Shown: positions 40,551 to 50,173 of the stretch, in pieces | How the letters are laid out: each line of letters opens with the position of its first letter | Numbering within the stretch: the stretch's first letter is position 1 | Assembly: GCA_026393755.1 (NCBI GenBank) | Contig: JAPKZO010000025.1 | Location: 1-64,000, forward strand | Origin: Acidobacteriota bacterium | Lineage (GTDB): Bacteria > Acidobacteriota > Vicinamibacteria > Vicinamibacterales > JAKQTR01 | Length of the DNA: 64,000 bases | Reading direction: 5' to 3' | The notes under the pieces: generated by a model | Database searches by the model: none | What the model saw: the letters and a program-made list of their open reading frames with translations, nothing else | Told to the model about the DNA's origin: nothing | Made by a program: the position numbers and the translations under genes

Positions 40551-41951
40551 ATGATAACCAATGTTCGTTTGCGATGCGGCCGTCCACGCAGAGCAACACT
40601 GCTCGTGATGGCCGTGCTCACGGCCTTCCTGGCCCCCGGCGTACTGGCGCAGTCGCGCGGCGACAGCCCGGCCGTCGTTCGCCCGGAATTGCAGCAGCTG
40701 AAGAACCGCGTAGTACAACGGTTCCAGGTCCTGCTGCTCAGACAGGGCCTTGTGCTGGTGCCGAAGACGCCGCTTAAGAGCGCCGGCAGCATTGAGCTCT
40801 CTGATGGATCGGTGCTGGTCGATGGGAATCCCGTGACGGGGTCGGAACTGAAGCAGCGGCTCGGCGCGGATTCGGACCTTGTCGTCCAGTTGTCGTTTCT
40901 TGATGCGACCTCCAGGCGTCAGATGTTCGAAAGTGCGAAGCCGGCGACTTCGGCGGAGGCGGGAGCCCGTACGACGACCGAGCCGAAGACATCGGAGGCT
41001 CCGGTCTCGCCGGGCGAATCAGGAACATCGGTGTCCCGGGCGTGGGAGGACGAATCGAACAATCGCGATCGCGTCCGGTACGGCGGAGCGCGGGTCCGAA
41101 TCGGAAGCGACGTTCGTGTCGGGGAGAACGAGGAAGTCGGCAGCGACATCGTTGCCGTCCTCGGATCGATCTACGTCGACGGCAGGGTGAATGGGGAAGT
41201 GGTCGCGGTCGGCGGCGGCGTGCATCTCGGGCCCAAAGCCGATGTCCGTGGCGACGTGACCAGCGTGGGCGGAGGCATCGAGCGAGACGCCGGGGCCACC
41301 GTGTCCGGACAGATCAACGAAGTCAGGATCACGATTCCATCCGTTCGCCCGTACGTGCACGTCAGCCCGTGGAGAGACTGGACCTGGTGGGCTTCCCCGT
41401 TTGGCGCATCGGTAGAACTGGTTGGGACGGTGGTGAGAATCGGGGTGGTTGGGTTACTGGCTGTCATGGTCGTCACCGTGTTTCCCACGAAGGTCCGGCG
41501 CGTGGCCGAGCGCGTTTCGGCCGAGCCGTGGCGCGCCGCGCTGACGGGACTGGCCGCGCAAGTACTCTTCGTTCCGCTGCTCGTTCTGACGGTGCTCGTG
41601 CTGGCGGTGTCGATTATCGGCATCCCTCTTCTGCTGCTGCTGCCATTCGTCATCGTGCTCGCCCTGGCGGCGCTGCTGCTGGGGTTTGCGGGTGTCGGGT
41701 GCGCGATTGGCCAGCAGATCAACCGACGGGGGACGGAAGAAGTGCGGAACCTGATCGTGCCGCTGGTCGTCGGACTCGTGATCATCTGGGCACTCACGCT
41801 CGTCGCTCGATTCGTGGGACTGGCGGGCCTGCCCCTGCGCGCGATCGTGGGCGGGGTGCTGCTGGTCGGGTTCGTCGTTGAGTACGTCGCCTGGACGCTC
41901 GGGCTCGGTGGCGTCCTGCTGAGCCGTTTCGGCCGGCGTGGACGTGGATAG
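40551..41951 (+). CDS. exported membrane protein with bactofilin-like beta-helix segment
   Basis: 466 residues. Signal peptide about 1-34 (ending VLAQ), a soluble region with EP/ST-rich linker (about 115-160), then a short polymer-forming, bactofilin-like beta-helix (about 175-260: DVRVGENEEVGSDIVAVLGSIYVDGRVNGEVVAVGGGVHLG). Four to five membrane helices follow from about 285 to the end. This is the arrangement of putative integral-membrane proteins with an outward beta-helix; the role is unknown. It starts 3 bp after the preceding gene, so the three genes form one unit with the sigma factor. Confidence 0.78.
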   Translation: MITNVRLRCGRPRRATLLVMAVLTAFLAPGVLAQSRGDSPAVVRPELQQLKNRVVQRFQVLLLRQGLVLVPKTPLKSAGSIELSDGSVLVDGNPVTGSELKQRLGADSDLVVQLSFLDATSRRQMFESAKPATSAEAGARTTTEPKTSEAPVSPGESGTSVSRAWEDESNNRDRVRYGGARVRIGSDVRVGENEEVGSDIVAVLGSIYVDGRVNGEVVAVGGGVHLGPKADVRGDVTSVGGGIERDAGATVSGQINEVRITIPSVRPYVHVSPWRDWTWWASPFGASVELVGTVVRIGVVGLLAVMVVTVFPTKVRRVAERVSAEPWRAALTGLAAQVLFVPLLVLTVLVLAVSIIGIPLLLLLPFVIVLALAALLLGFAGVGCAIGQQINRRGTEEVRNLIVPLVVGLVIIWALTLVARFVGLAGLPLRAIVGGVLLVGFVVEYVAWTLGLGGVLLSRFGRRGRG

Positions 41952-41968
41952 TGGTGCATAATTGCCGG

Positions 41969-43516
41969 ATGCACTTCGATGATCTATCGCTGCCCATCGA
42001 CGTTGTTGAGGCCTCCGCGTCCTCGCTGGACGTAGACGTCCTCGTCGTTCCGAGCTTCGAAGCCGAGGCCCCAGTCCCGCTGGACGGAGTCAGCCAGGTG
42101 GTGGCCCGCCGACTGGCGGAGGCCATCTGCTCCAGGGAGTTCACGGCCAAGCCGGGCCTGCTGTTCGTCACGCCCGCCGATGACGCGACATGGCGGCCTC
42201 GCCGCATCATGCTCGTGGGCCTTGGACCGCGGTCCTCTTACACCACCGACCGCTCGCGTCGCGCCGCGACAGCCGCCGCACTCGCGGCCCGCGCGCGCAA
42301 GTATGGCAGCCTTGGCGTCCTGCTGGCCGGCGCCAGCTCCGCCGGGGACGAAGTCCAGGCGGTCACGGAGGGATTGACGCTGGCGCTGTACCACGCAGGC
42401 AGCTACAAGACCGATCCGGAATCGACCCCGCTGCCGCTCAAGGCGACCCTCGTGATGCCTGAGCACACCACACCCGCCACGACCGAGGAGGCGCGGACGC
42501 GAGCGGGCCGGGGGTCAGTGCTTGGTTCCTGCAGCAATCTCGCCCGGATGCTCTCGAACGAGCCGGGCAACGCGATCACGCCCGCGACCTTCGCGGCTGC
42601 CGCCGTCAGCATCGCCCATGCCTGCGGGTTGGATGCCGACGTGCTCGAAGAAGACCAGCTGAAGGTGCTCAACATGGGTCTGTTGCTCGGCGTCGCGCGG
42701 GGAAGCGCCGAACGGCCACGGTTGGTGGTGTTGCGCTACGACCCCGAACATCCACGGCCCGGAGTCGTGCTGGGTCTGGTGGGCAAGGGCGTGACGTTCG
42801 ACGCCGGCGGGATCTCGCTGAAGCCTGCCGAGTTGATGCACGAGATGAAGAGCGACATGTCGGGTGGCGCCGCGGTCGTGGGGGCGATGAAGGCCATTGC
42901 CGTGTTGAAGCCCGACATTCGCGTCATCGGGGTCGTGCCGCTGGTGGAGAACATGCCGGGCGGCAGTGCCCTCAAGCCCGGCGACGTGTTGCGCAGCGCC
43001 GAAGGCAAGACCGTCGAGGTCCTCAACACCGATGCGGAAGGCCGCTTGGTCCTCGCGGACGCCTTGTGGTATGCGCGGACGCTTGGCGCGACGCACCTGC
43101 TGGACGTGGCGACGCTCACCGGCGCGGTTCGGATCGCGCTCGGGCGCTCGATCACCGGGCTCTTCGGATCACCGGACTGGTGGACTGGCCAGGTCCAGCA
43201 CACGGCGACTCGCGCCGGAGAACACACCTGGATCATGCCGCTCGTCGAGGACTATCGCGAGCAACTGCGCAGCGACATCGCCGACGTGTCCAATGTGGGT
43301 GGCCGGCCGGCCGGCGCGATTACCGCGGCGCTCTTCCTCAAGGAATTCGCGGGCGGAGTGCCGTGGGCGCACCTCGACATCGGCGGCACGGCATGGGCGG
43401 AAGAGACCTTGCCGCATCAACCCAAGGGGCCAACCGGCGTCGCCGTGCGAACGCTGGCTGAGCTCGCCTTTACGGTCGATGATTGGGCGCCGGATGTCAG
43501 CGGGAGCGCGAGCTGA
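41969..43516 (+). CDS. pepA: leucyl aminopeptidase (M17)
   Basis: 515 residues from ATG 41969 (GTG 41951 overlapping the previous stop is possible). A hexameric di-zinc peptidase removing N-terminal residues in peptide turnover. The N-terminal macro-like domain (about 1-170) is less conserved; the C-terminal catalytic domain has GKGVTFDAGGISLKP (catalytic Lys), KSDMSGGAAV and the signature NTDAEGRLVLADAL (metal Asp/Glu and Arg). Its 3' end overlaps the small convergent membrane-protein gene by 20 bp. Confidence 0.94.
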   Translation: MHFDDLSLPIDVVEASASSLDVDVLVVPSFEAEAPVPLDGVSQVVARRLAEAICSREFTAKPGLLFVTPADDATWRPRRIMLVGLGPRSSYTTDRSRRAATAAALAARARKYGSLGVLLAGASSAGDEVQAVTEGLTLALYHAGSYKTDPESTPLPLKATLVMPEHTTPATTEEARTRAGRGSVLGSCSNLARMLSNEPGNAITPATFAAAAVSIAHACGLDADVLEEDQLKVLNMGLLLGVARGSAERPRLVVLRYDPEHPRPGVVLGLVGKGVTFDAGGISLKPAELMHEMKSDMSGGAAVVGAMKAIAVLKPDIRVIGVVPLVENMPGGSALKPGDVLRSAEGKTVEVLNTDAEGRLVLADALWYARTLGATHLLDVATLTGAVRIALGRSITGLFGSPDWWTGQVQHTATRAGEHTWIMPLVEDYREQLRSDIADVSNVGGRPAGAITAALFLKEFAGGVPWAHLDIGGTAWAEETLPHQPKGPTGVAVRTLAELAFTVDDWAPDVSGSAS

Positions 43517-43745
43517 GATCGAGTCGCGTCAGGTCCGAGTCGCCGTCCGCGTCGGATAACGTCGCCCGCCGCTTCTTGCAGGCAATGATGAGGGCGCCCA
43601 GCGCCGCTCCCAGCACGATCGACCCCACGGCAATCACACCGGTCAGCCCCACGGCGCCAACCAGCACGTCCAGCACGCCGACCTGCTCGGTCGGCGGCGG
43701 CACGATCTTCACGATGGTCGGCACGATGGGCTGGAAGTGAAGCAT
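43497..43745 (-). CDS. small single-helix membrane protein
   Basis: 82 residues, one strongly hydrophobic helix at about 27-55 (VGAVGLTGVIAVGSIVLGAALGALIIAC) and a basic, then acidic, cytoplasmic tail. It begins 11 bp after the ftsK stop on the same strand, so is probably co-transcribed. No recognised family; a possible divisome accessory by position only. Confidence 0.55.
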   Translation of the reverse strand: MLHFQPIVPTIVKIVPPPTEQVGVLDVLVGAVGLTGVIAVGSIVLGAALGALIIACKKRRATLSDADGDSDLTRLDLSSRSR

Positions 43746-43756
43746 GGTGGCGAAGG

Positions 43757-46147
43757 CTATCGGGGCTGTTGATCCACTTCGTCGAAGTACCCCTTGTCGA
43801 CGAGGACTTCGCGGGGTTTGCCGCCGGCGGCCGCCGACACAATGCCCTCGGCCTCCATCATGTCGACCAGTCGCGCGGCCCGGCTGAATCCGATGCGCAG
43901 ACGCCGCTGCAGGTAGGAAATCGACGCCTGCCCGCTGCCGACAACGATGCGCGCCGCCTCGTCGTAGAGGTCGTCCTTTTCGAATTCAACGGAGTCCCGC
44001 GGACTCTCCTCAGCGGTAATCATCTCGTCGTAGACGGGTTCTCCCTGCCGTCTGAGAAACGCCGCCAGCCTGGCCGATTCCTGTTCAGAAATATACGGGC
44101 CGTGGAGCCGAATCAACCGGGACGAGGCCGGCGGCAGAAATAACATGTCGCCCTTGCCCAGAAGCTGTTCGGCGCCGTTGCCGTCGAGAATGGTTCGGGA
44201 ATCGACTTTCGAAGACACTCTGAAGGAGATGCGCGCCGGCAGATTGGCCTTGATGACGCCGGTAATGACATCAACCGACGGGCGCTGAGTGGCAAGCAAC
44301 AGATGGATGCCGACCGCGCGCGCCATCTGCGCGAGCCTCGCGATGGACGTTTCGACTTCGTTGCCGGCCACCATCATCAGATCGGCCAGTTCGTCGATGA
44401 CGATGACGATGTAGGCGAGCGGCTTCGGGATGGCGGCGCCTTCGCGCGGCGTGATCTTGCCTTCGGCCTGGTGGCGCACGTTCCGATTGAACTGTTCGAT
44501 GTTGCGCACGCCCTCGGCCGCCAGCGTCTTGTAGCGCTCTTCCATCTCCCGCACGGCCCAGTTCAATGCGTTGGCCGCCTGCTTGGGATCCATGACCACC
44601 GGTGTCAGCAGGTGCGGGATCTGCTCGTACATGCCGAGTTCGAGCCGCTTCGGATCGATCAGAATCAGCCGCACGTCATCGGGCGTCGCCCGAAACAGGA
44701 TGCTGGTGAGGATTGAATTGATCGCGACCGACTTGCCGGTGCCCGTCGCCCCGGCGATCAACAGGTGAGGCATTGTGGCGAGATCCGCCATGAACGGTTC
44801 GCCGTCAATCTTCTTGCCCAGCGCCATCGTCAACTTCGATCCTGACCGCCGATAGGCGTCGGCTTCCAGCAGTTCGCGCAGCGAAATCAGCTCGCGATTC
44901 TGATTCGGAATCTGAATACCAATGGTCGACTTGCCCGGGATGCGCTCTATCAGCACGGACTCGGCGCGCATGGCAAGCGACAGGTCGTCGGCCAGGCCTG
45001 TCACCTTGCTGTACTTGACCCCCGGTTCGGTCTTGAACTCGAAGGTGGTGACGACCGGGCCCGATTGAATGTGCACCACGGATCCGGCCACGGCAAACTC
45101 AGCGCACTTCTCCTGGAGTAGTTGGGCCGATGCCAATAGTTCGCGTTCGTCGATCTTCTGTTGGGCGCGCGGAGCATCCAACAGTGTCACGGGCGGCAGG
45201 GCGACTCCGCCTCGCTTCTTCTCCGCAGGCGCGCGGCCGGCGTCGCCGACTTGACCAGTCTGAGCCTCAGCGGGAGGCACCACCTGGATGGAGGGCGCCT
45301 TTCGGTTGCCCGGCCACGACCCTCCTGCCTGCGAAGGCGCGGGCAGGTCCGGTTCGGGCGCACGCATGGGCCGCGGCTGAATGGCCGCGGGAGCCACCGC
45401 CGGCTTGTTGCCGTTCGACGGCGGTGCCACAGCAGGAGGGCCAGCCTTGGTGGGTGCGGAGACCTTCGCCGGGCCCGGAGGCTGCACCTTGTCGGATTGC
45501 TGCTTCGCGTGCTTGGCCACGATGTCGCGCCGCTGGCGATCCCGCTTTCGCTCCACACGCCACGTCTGATAGGCGTCCACCCGACGTTCCGCCCAGCGTC
45601 GCGCGGTGGTAGAGAGGCGCAGGAACAAACGGCCGAACGAGAAGTGCGTCGACAGGATGACGCCGACCGCGAACAGCATCAACAGAATCATCGAGGACCC
45701 GGTGCGGTTGAACGAGGCTTCCAGCGCACCGCCCAGCTGCTCTCCCAACCATCCGCCCGGCGAGAACGCCTGTCCGGTCGAGCGCGCCGGCGTCATGGCG
45801 ATGAAGAGAAACGCACTCGACGAGGAGAAGAGGAGCGCGACGCCAATCAGCTTGGTGAAGATCGCATCGATCTTGCGGCACCAGAATCGCTGCGAACCGA
45901 TCGCGAACGTCAGGATGGGGAAGAGGTACGCGGCGAACCCAACCACCTGGAACGAAAGTTCGTCCGCGAAGGCGCCGGCGGGACCGATCAGGTTGGCCGT
46001 CGGCCTGCCCGGATCCGGCTTGAAGAACCACACGGGATCGGTCGCGACGTAGGTCGCCAACGCGACCAGCCACATCAACGCGAAAAGCATCAGCACGACG
46101 CCGACGATTTCGCTCACGCGGCGCGACAGGGGTGAGGAGGCAGCCAC
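43757..46147 (-). CDS. ftsK: DNA translocase FtsK/SpoIIIE
   Basis: 796 residues. Pumps chromosomal DNA through the division septum and activates dimer resolution. About four N-terminal membrane helices (about 15-185), a Pro/Ala-rich linker (about 215-310), then the motor: LIAGATGTGKSVAINSILTSILF (Walker A), VIVIDELADLMMVAG (Walker B), LLATQRPSVDVITGVIKANLPARISFRVSSKVDSRTILD. The C-terminal winged-helix gamma domain (about 725-790, SISYLQRRLRIGFSRAARLVDMMEAEGIV) reads KOPS. The linker is short relative to E. coli. It starts 4 bp after the RNase J stop. Confidence 0.95.
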   Translation of the reverse strand: MAASSPLSRRVSEIVGVVLMLFALMWLVALATYVATDPVWFFKPDPGRPTANLIGPAGAFADELSFQVVGFAAYLFPILTFAIGSQRFWCRKIDAIFTKLIGVALLFSSSSAFLFIAMTPARSTGQAFSPGGWLGEQLGGALEASFNRTGSSMILLMLFAVGVILSTHFSFGRLFLRLSTTARRWAERRVDAYQTWRVERKRDRQRRDIVAKHAKQQSDKVQPPGPAKVSAPTKAGPPAVAPPSNGNKPAVAPAAIQPRPMRAPEPDLPAPSQAGGSWPGNRKAPSIQVVPPAEAQTGQVGDAGRAPAEKKRGGVALPPVTLLDAPRAQQKIDERELLASAQLLQEKCAEFAVAGSVVHIQSGPVVTTFEFKTEPGVKYSKVTGLADDLSLAMRAESVLIERIPGKSTIGIQIPNQNRELISLRELLEADAYRRSGSKLTMALGKKIDGEPFMADLATMPHLLIAGATGTGKSVAINSILTSILFRATPDDVRLILIDPKRLELGMYEQIPHLLTPVVMDPKQAANALNWAVREMEERYKTLAAEGVRNIEQFNRNVRHQAEGKITPREGAAIPKPLAYIVIVIDELADLMMVAGNEVETSIARLAQMARAVGIHLLLATQRPSVDVITGVIKANLPARISFRVSSKVDSRTILDGNGAEQLLGKGDMLFLPPASSRLIRLHGPYISEQESARLAAFLRRQGEPVYDEMITAEESPRDSVEFEKDDLYDEAARIVVGSGQASISYLQRRLRIGFSRAARLVDMMEAEGIVSAAAGGKPREVLVDKGYFDEVDQQPR

Positions 46148-46151
46148 AGAC

Positions 46152-47849
46152 TCAAACCTCCATAATCACGGGCAGCACCAGGGGCCGCTGTCCGAATCGC
46201 TTCCGGATGAAGCGCCGCAGCTCGACGGTCAGTTTATCCTTCATCATGCCGTAGTCGGTCCGTTCTTCGATGCTCGCCGATTCCAGCAGGTCGGCGATGA
46301 GTCTGGCGGCGTCCCGCAGCGGATTGTCGTCGCCCTGTTCCAGCGCGAGCCCCCTGGTGATCAGTTCGGGGACGCCTTCAATCATGCCGGTCTGCTTGTT
46401 GATCGCGATCACTGGGACGATCAGGCCGTCCTCGGCCAGGTGTCGCCGGTCCCGCAGCACCTCTTCGCCCAGGCCGCTGACCGCCGAACCGTCAATCAGC
46501 ACGCGCCCGGCCGGCACCTTGCCGGCAATCGCGCCGCCGGTGCGATCGAACCGGAGCAGGTCGCCGTTCTCGGCGACGATCACCGTAACCCGGTTCGGAA
46601 GATCACCAGTCAGCCGGCTGCCCACGCGCGCCAATCTCGACCGTTGCCTGAAGCCGCCATGAATCGGCACGAAGCACCGCGGCCGCACCAGCGACAGCAT
46701 CAGCTTGAGTTCCTCTTCGCTGGCGTGCCCCGACACATGGACGTGCTTGTCCCGCTGGCTGATGATGTCGGCGCCTCGCCGGGCGATGTGGTTCATCACC
46801 CGATCGATCGAGCGCTCGTTGCCGGGGATCTCCCTGGCCGAAAAGACGACAACATCTTCGGGGGACAACGTGACATGCCGGTGATCGTTGATCGCAATGC
46901 GAGAGAGCGCCGACAGCGGCTCGCCCTGGCTGCCCGTGACCAGGCAGAGCACGGATTCCGGCGCGTGCGACTTGACCTCCGAGTCGCGGATGGCCAGGCC
47001 GGCTGGCACCTTGAGGTAGCCAAGCCGCTGGGCGATCTGAGAGGTCTCCACCATGCCGCGGCCGACGAAGGCCACCTTGCGGTCGAACTGCGCCGCGAGA
47101 TTCACCAGGAGCTGCAGGCGGAAGATGCTCGTCGCGAACGACGTCACGACGATCTTGCCCTTAGTGCTCGAGAAGATCTCCTCGAACGCCTCGATGACAG
47201 AGAGTTCCGAGCCGGTGACCCCGGCGCGTTCAATGTTCGTGCTGTCCGAGAACAGCGCCAGGACCCCCTCGCTCCCCAGCTGCGCCAGCCGGTGGAAATC
47301 AAAATGTTCCCCGTCGATCGGTGTCTGATCGATCTTGAAGTCGCCCGTGCAGATGAGGATCCCGACCGGCGTATGGATCGCGACAGCCACGCAATCCGGC
47401 ATGCTGTGCGTGACACGCAGAAATTCGATCGTGAAGTCGCCGACGACGACCGTATCGCGCGGCCGCACGCTGACCAGGCGATCCCGCGTGTCGGAGTCGT
47501 GCTCCGCGAGCTTCGATTCGGCCAGCGCCAGCGTAAGCGGCGTCCCGTAGACGGGGCCTTTGACCGTCCGCATCACGTGCCAGAGCGCGCCGATGTGATC
47601 TTCGTGGCCGTGCGTCAGGACGATCGCGCACGTTCGAGCGGCGTGCTGCTGGAGGTAGGTCAGATCCGGGATGATCAGATCAACGCCGAGCGACTCCGGT
47701 TCCGGGAACATGGATCCGGCATCCACGATCACCATCGTGTCGCCGTAGGAGACGGCCATCATGTTGAGGCCGAACTCTCCGAGGCCGCCGAGAGCCACAA
47801 CGTCGAGCAGCGGCTGGGCAGCAGCAGGTACAGCCGGCTGGTCGGACAT
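46152..47849 (-). CDS. rnj: ribonuclease J
   Basis: 565 residues from ATG 47849, with GAGAGG in front. Metallo-beta-lactamase/beta-CASP nuclease with 5'-3' exo- and endonuclease activity in mRNA decay and rRNA maturation. Motifs: metal site LTHGHEDHIGAL, CTGDFKID, LFSDSTN, beta-CASP segments and the PIHGGFR loop (motif C region). The last 60 residues form the C-terminal dimer domain. It is followed 4 bp later by ftsK. The 265-bp gap upstream (47850-48114) must hold its promoter, but I could not pick a convincing one; nothing else is seen there. Confidence 0.93.
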   Translation of the reverse strand: MSDQPAVPAAAQPLLDVVALGGLGEFGLNMMAVSYGDTMVIVDAGSMFPEPESLGVDLIIPDLTYLQQHAARTCAIVLTHGHEDHIGALWHVMRTVKGPVYGTPLTLALAESKLAEHDSDTRDRLVSVRPRDTVVVGDFTIEFLRVTHSMPDCVAVAIHTPVGILICTGDFKIDQTPIDGEHFDFHRLAQLGSEGVLALFSDSTNIERAGVTGSELSVIEAFEEIFSSTKGKIVVTSFATSIFRLQLLVNLAAQFDRKVAFVGRGMVETSQIAQRLGYLKVPAGLAIRDSEVKSHAPESVLCLVTGSQGEPLSALSRIAINDHRHVTLSPEDVVVFSAREIPGNERSIDRVMNHIARRGADIISQRDKHVHVSGHASEEELKLMLSLVRPRCFVPIHGGFRQRSRLARVGSRLTGDLPNRVTVIVAENGDLLRFDRTGGAIAGKVPAGRVLIDGSAVSGLGEEVLRDRRHLAEDGLIVPVIAINKQTGMIEGVPELITRGLALEQGDDNPLRDAARLIADLLESASIEERTDYGMMKDKLTVELRRFIRKRFGQRPLVLPVIMEV

Positions 47850-48114
47850 CAACGTCCTCTCCAGACCCGGCGGCAGCACAATTGTCGCGGATCCAGTGCT
47901 CTTCTCATGTACGAATCAACCCGGAACCCCGACGTCCACCACGCATGACCGATCGATACCAGGATGCGCCCGCCCGTTCTCTCGGGGAACGAGGCCAACA
48001 CATCACCTCACCGGGCGCGGGACGCCCGCTGACGGTATCGGCTCGATCGGACCTCTCAGGGCCGCTGGGATAGCCTTGAAGGCAGGCAGGATCCAGCCAA
48101 TTGCGACAGGCGAA

Positions 48115-48942
48115 CTATAACACAGAAGATCGCGGCAACGGCGCGAGCGCGTCCACAAGCGCAGCCAGGTCCACCAGATGCAACGTCTCAGGGCGTCGGG
48201 AGGCGTCGATACCTGCCGACACGAGGACGGCCTTCGGATCGACTGCCATGGAAGCCGCCAGCGGGCGGAGAGCGTTTGCGAGGGTCTTTCGCCTCTGGGC
48301 GAAAATCGATCGAACCAGAGCCTCGAACAGCCGCCTCGAATCTGCCGACAGCGGCACACTGGGTGCTCTGAAGCGGAGACGGACGACCGCCGATCGCACC
48401 TTGGGAACCGGCCTGAAGGCACCCGGCGGCAACGTCAGTACCGTGTCCACGTCGGCATCGAGCTGGACCATGATTGACAGGACACCGGTCTCGCGTGAAC
48501 CTGGCGCCGCGGAAACACGGTCGGCCACTTCGCGCTGAAGCATCAAGGATGCGTCAATCAGCCGTCCGGTCTCGCGATGCAGGTCCAGGAGACGGAACAG
48601 GATCGGCGACGACACGTTGTAGGGCAGATTCCCGATGACGCGAACCGGCTGATCCGGCCCCAGGCCGGAGAAGAGGGCCTCTCGCCCCAGCGTGAGCACG
48701 TCGCCCGACACGACCGTGACATTGCGGGCGACGCGCGGTCGCAGCCAGGCCACCAGATCGCGATCGAGCTCGATCGCGGTGACACTCGCCACCCGCTCGG
48801 CCAACGGCCGCGTGAGGGCGCCGCGGCCCGGCCCAATCTCGATGACGTGATCGCCGGGCAGGAGTCCCGCGGCGGCCAGCACTTTGTCGATCCAGGCCGG
48901 CTCAAGAAAATGCTGTCCAAAGCGGCGCCGAGCCATTGGCAT
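48115..48942 (-). CDS. rsmA: 16S rRNA (adenine-1518/1519 N6)-dimethyltransferase
   Basis: 275 residues (also known as KsgA). Dimethylates the two adjacent adenines near the 3' end of 16S rRNA. Motifs: RRFGQHFLEPAWIDKVL, VIEIGPGRGALTRPLAERVASVTAIELD (SAM site) and the catalytic IGNLPYNVSSPI. The ATG at 48942 shares a base with the metallopeptidase stop (TGATG); ATG 48936 is possible. Last gene of nth-metallopeptidase-rsmA. Confidence 0.94.
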   Translation of the reverse strand: MPMARRRFGQHFLEPAWIDKVLAAAGLLPGDHVIEIGPGRGALTRPLAERVASVTAIELDRDLVAWLRPRVARNVTVVSGDVLTLGREALFSGLGPDQPVRVIGNLPYNVSSPILFRLLDLHRETGRLIDASLMLQREVADRVSAAPGSRETGVLSIMVQLDADVDTVLTLPPGAFRPVPKVRSAVVRLRFRAPSVPLSADSRRLFEALVRSIFAQRRKTLANALRPLAASMAVDPKAVLVSAGIDASRRPETLHLVDLAALVDALAPLPRSSVL

Positions 48943-49352
48943 CAGGATTCCTCCGGCTCGCAGCCCTCAGCGTCGCCTCGCCAGTAGCGCTGCTCGATGT
49001 CCTCGAGTTCCTCCTCGGTCATGCCGAAGTAGTGGCCGACTTCGTGAATCAGCGTCTCCCCAATCGTCGCGACGATCTCGTCCTCCGATTCGCAGGCGTC
49101 CTCGATCGGCCCCTGGTAGAGCACAATCCGGTCCGGAAGCACATTGCCGTGATCCCAGCGACGTTCGGTCAGCGGCGTGCCCTGGTACAGCCCGAACAAC
49201 GTGTCCGGAGGCTCGATCTCCATGTCGTCGAGCAGGTCGTCGTCGGGCTCCGCTTCGACGATGAGCGCGAGGTTCTGAATCTGCTGTCGGAAACGCCTGG
49301 GAATCGTCCTCGCCGCTTCGGCCACGAGCTTCTCGAAGCGTGCCCGGGTCAT
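48942..49352 (-). CDS. small zincin-like metallopeptidase family protein
   Basis: 136 residues from ATG 49352, overlapping the nth stop (ATGA). It carries HEVGHYFGMTEEELEDIE with a minimal HExxH zinc motif at about residues 103-107, preceded by the conserved DRIVLYQGPIEDAC, as in the metallopeptidase family formerly DUF1025. The family is structurally a minimal zincin; peptidase activity has to my knowledge not been shown. Strongly acidic C-terminus. Translationally coupled on both sides. Confidence 0.85.
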   Translation of the reverse strand: MTRARFEKLVAEAARTIPRRFRQQIQNLALIVEAEPDDDLLDDMEIEPPDTLFGLYQGTPLTERRWDHGNVLPDRIVLYQGPIEDACESEDEIVATIGETLIHEVGHYFGMTEEELEDIEQRYWRGDAEGCEPEES

Positions 49353-50080
49353 CGTTTGGAGGAGCGCCGGCGGATGGCGGCGGGACGCCGTGTGCGGGCG
49401 CTGGACGGGGCAGCGGGGAGCGAGTGCACGATCGGCGCGCGAGCGGGCCGTCGAGTCGACCGGCGGAACGCGCAAAGCGCGTTGACCGCACAGCGTTCGC
49501 ATTGCGGGGCGGGCTTGCAGATCCGCCTGCCGTGGAGAGTCAGGGTATCGGCCGCCCGTGTCCACCATCCGGGAGGCAATGCACCGGTCAGCTGCTGTTC
49601 GACTCGCTCAGGATCGTCAGAAGACGCGATGCCGATGCGGTTGCCGACGCGCAGGACGTGCCGATCGACCGCCAGACCCGGAATACCCATCGCATGACCC
49701 AGCACGACGTTGGCCGTCTTCCGTCCGACGCCAGGCAGTTTGACCAGCGCGTCCATCGTGCGGGGGACATCACCCCCATGCCGCTCCACCAGCACCTGTG
49801 ACATCCCGATGATGGCGCGCGTCTTCTGCCGAAAGAACCCCGTCGACTTGACCAGCCGCTCCACGTCTTCCTGGGCGGCGGCGCCGAGCGCGGCCGCGTC
49901 CGGATACCGGGCGAACAGCTCGGGAGTGATCCGGTTCACGCCGACATCGGTGGACTGTGCCGAAAGGATGGCCGCCACGAGCAACTGGAAGGCGTTTCCG
50001 TACAGCAACTCGGTGTCGGCCCCGGGATGCTGCCGTGACAGCGTCTCGATGACGCTCTGAATGTGTTCAGCAGTCTTCAC
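49349..50080 (-). CDS. nth: endonuclease III
   Basis: 243 residues. DNA glycosylase/AP lyase for oxidised pyrimidines. Motifs: LVAAILSAQSTDVGVNRITPELF, helix-hairpin-helix LPGVGRKTANVVLG with the catalytic Lys, catalytic Asp in LAVDRHVLRV, and a [4Fe-4S] set CKPAPQCERCAVNALC (C-x6-C-x2-C-x5-C). The C-terminal 30 residues (STRRPARAPIVHSLPAAPSSARTRRP...) are a basic extension beyond the usual fold. First gene of the nth-metallopeptidase-rsmA unit. Confidence 0.95.
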   Translation of the reverse strand: MKTAEHIQSVIETLSRQHPGADTELLYGNAFQLLVAAILSAQSTDVGVNRITPELFARYPDAAALGAAAQEDVERLVKSTGFFRQKTRAIIGMSQVLVERHGGDVPRTMDALVKLPGVGRKTANVVLGHAMGIPGLAVDRHVLRVGNRIGIASSDDPERVEQQLTGALPPGWWTRAADTLTLHGRRICKPAPQCERCAVNALCAFRRSTRRPARAPIVHSLPAAPSSARTRRPAAIRRRSSKR

Positions 50081-50122
50081 GTGCGGGCCGTCTCCGCGTG
50101 TTGCGTGTTATGCCGAAGGTTC

Positions 50123-50142
50123 GGGCACGGCATGCCGTGCCC
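50123..50142. repeat. 20-bp perfect palindrome GGGCACGGCATGCCGTGCCC, second copy
   Basis: Identical to 14371-14390, including the following CCTAC. It lies in the 127-bp gap between nth (5' end) and the DUF3467 gene (3' end), beside a related palindrome at 50174. Confidence 0.85.
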
Positions 50143-50173
50143 CTACGACCGATTCGTCCGTACTGTCCCGTAG

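Noticed and set aside
46440-47948. 502-codon plus-strand frame opposite RNase J
   Set aside because: Antisense shadow; the minus strand carries all RNase J motifs.
47850-48114. Possible small RNA (SRP or tmRNA-like) in the 265-bp gap before RNase J
   Set aside because: GC-rich hairpins are present but no SRP, RNase P or tmRNA core motif could be recognised.
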